Assembly: GCA_913049915.1 (NCBI GenBank)
Contig: CAJWZC010000021.1
Location: 1-45,759, forward strand
Reading direction: 5' to 3'
Length of the DNA: 45,759 nt
Origin: an uncultured Colwellia sp.
GTDB taxonomy: Bacteria; Pseudomonadota; Gammaproteobacteria; Enterobacterales; Alteromonadaceae
Every line of letters begins with the position of its first letter. The stretch's first letter is position 1. Under the pieces are notes generated by a model. The model saw only the letters and a program-made list of their open reading frames with translations, made no database searches and was not told where the DNA came from. This document shows positions 45,200 through 45,759 of the stretch, one piece after another. Position numbers and translations under genes: made by a program.

Positions 45200-45595
45200 A
45201 TGAAAAAATATATTAAAGCTTTATCTCTAGTACTAGCCTTAACTAGCAGTGTTTTTTTACCTAGTGCCTTTGCAGCTAGCTCTACCAACATGCTAATCAC
45301 TATTGCAGAAGATAACCCTGTTCTTATCGAACGATTAGATGACATCGCCATCACGGATCCTAAACTACTTAATCAACTGTTATCAATGGCTGACTCCGAT
45401 GCAGAGCAGTTGGAAAGATTATTAAATTTAGCTGATAGTAATCCTTACATATTTTCTAAAGTGGCTAACATTAAAAGTGTTGAAACAACAAAAGAAGTAA
45501 AAATAAAAGTAGAAGAGGAAGAGCAAGTTTCACCGTATAGACGAGTGTCAACACGTGGTGCTATTGATGATGGTGGTGGCATTATCCAAAATTAA
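45200..45595 (+). CDS. Small secreted protein with leucine/aspartate-rich helical repeats
   Basis: 131 residues from the ATG at 45200 (ATG at 45188 is also in frame). Signal peptide MKKYIKALSLVLALTSSVFL ending SAFAAS. The mature part has short helical units of similar pattern (MLITIAEDNPVLIERLDDIA, LLNQLLSMADSDAEQLERLL, LLNLADSNPYIFSKVANI), then a glutamate/lysine-rich linker and a glycine-rich tail (GAIDDGGGIIQN). I do not recognise the family. Probably periplasmic. Confidence 0.7.
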   Translation: MKKYIKALSLVLALTSSVFLPSAFAASSTNMLITIAEDNPVLIERLDDIAITDPKLLNQLLSMADSDAEQLERLLNLADSNPYIFSKVANIKSVETTKEVKIKVEEEEQVSPYRRVSTRGAIDDGGGIIQN

Positions 45596-45651
45596 TGCTG
45601 GTTAACTCATTATTGGATTAAAATTTGTAAATTATATCAAAAGAAATAAGC

Positions 45652-45759
45652 TTAATTTTCACAACGTGCAATATTATCATGATTTTTCATTAACAGTTGA
45701 AACTCGTGTTCTGCACATAATTCATCAAACCAAGGACGGTTAAACCAAACAATACCAAC
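45652..45759 (-). CDS. 3' end of an unidentified gene (cut by the window edge)
   Basis: The last 35 codons of a minus-strand frame enter from the window end and stop with TAA at 45652-45654. The piece reads FNRPWFDELCAEHEFQLLMK and ends ARCEN. A W/PWFDxLxxxxEFQxLL ending recalls the C termini of TPR-bearing regulators such as CadC-like proteins, but it is too short to call. Confidence 0.5.
   Translation of the reverse strand, partial: VGIVWFNRPWFDELCAEHEFQLLMKNHDNIARCEN

Overview
The window is AT-rich, densely coded gammaproteobacterial chromosome. The gene content suggests a marine Alteromonadales bacterium, most likely Colwellia or a close relative. The pointers are a split, divergent ccm locus, a NagP/NagK/LacI-type GlcNAc catabolic set, the PanP decarboxylase, RraB, and several small proteins of the kind seen in that group. 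This assignment is from recognition of families, not from a search. No rRNA, tRNA, CRISPR array or intact insertion sequence was seen.

Layout. (1) 179-1237 is DNA polymerase IV (dinB). (2) 1683-2668 is a badly decayed ferrochelatase (hemH) pseudogene. (3) 2858-10613 is the complete cytochrome c maturation system in two divergent operons, ccmFGHI (minus) and ccmABCDE (plus), with a shared control region at 7257-7598. (4) 10706-10936 is a small conserved protein. (5) 11305-28940 is a GlcNAc/chitin-derived sugar island: nagK-nagA-nagP, a GH20 hexosaminidase lipoprotein, a DUF6445-like protein, two flavin-dependent tryptophan-halogenase homologues, a SapC-like protein, a TonB-dependent receptor, pgi and a LacI-family regulator; nagB lies apart at 37626. 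(6) 29357-31417 holds rraB, a PlsC-type acyltransferase and an orphan OmpR-family response regulator. (7) 31543-35320 is an FbpABC-type ferric iron ABC transporter behind a Fur-box-like site. (8) 35427-36857 holds a TauE/SafE permease and a YcxB-like protein. (9) 38576-42889 holds panP and an operon of ABC ATPase, ABC-2 permease and TrmB-like methyltransferase. (10) The last 3 kb is low in coding density: a dipeptidyl-peptidase pseudogene, two small hypothetical genes, a small secreted protein and the 3' end of an unknown gene.

How the genes work together. Five copies of a 14-bp palindrome, consensus TGACARCGYTGTCA, stand before nagK, the hexosaminidase, the TonB receptor, pgi/nagR and nagB. 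They very probably are operators of the LacI-family protein at 27915-28940. At several of them the left half-site doubles as the -35 box. The regulon gives a full route: uptake by the TonB receptor, hydrolysis by the hexosaminidase, import by NagP, phosphorylation by NagK, deacetylation by NagA, deamination/isomerisation by NagB, then Pgi. The least explained part is the DUF6445 / halogenase / halogenase / SapC set embedded in this sugar regulon.

Three degraded genes are visible in stretches that look empty: ferrochelatase (1683-2668), a likely HDOD-type signalling protein fragment (36978-37320) and a dipeptidyl peptidase N-terminal fragment (43099-43482). A second regulatory observation is a row of four TGTAA-type half-sites at 10-11 bp spacing directly before the orphan response regulator gene, consistent with autoregulation.
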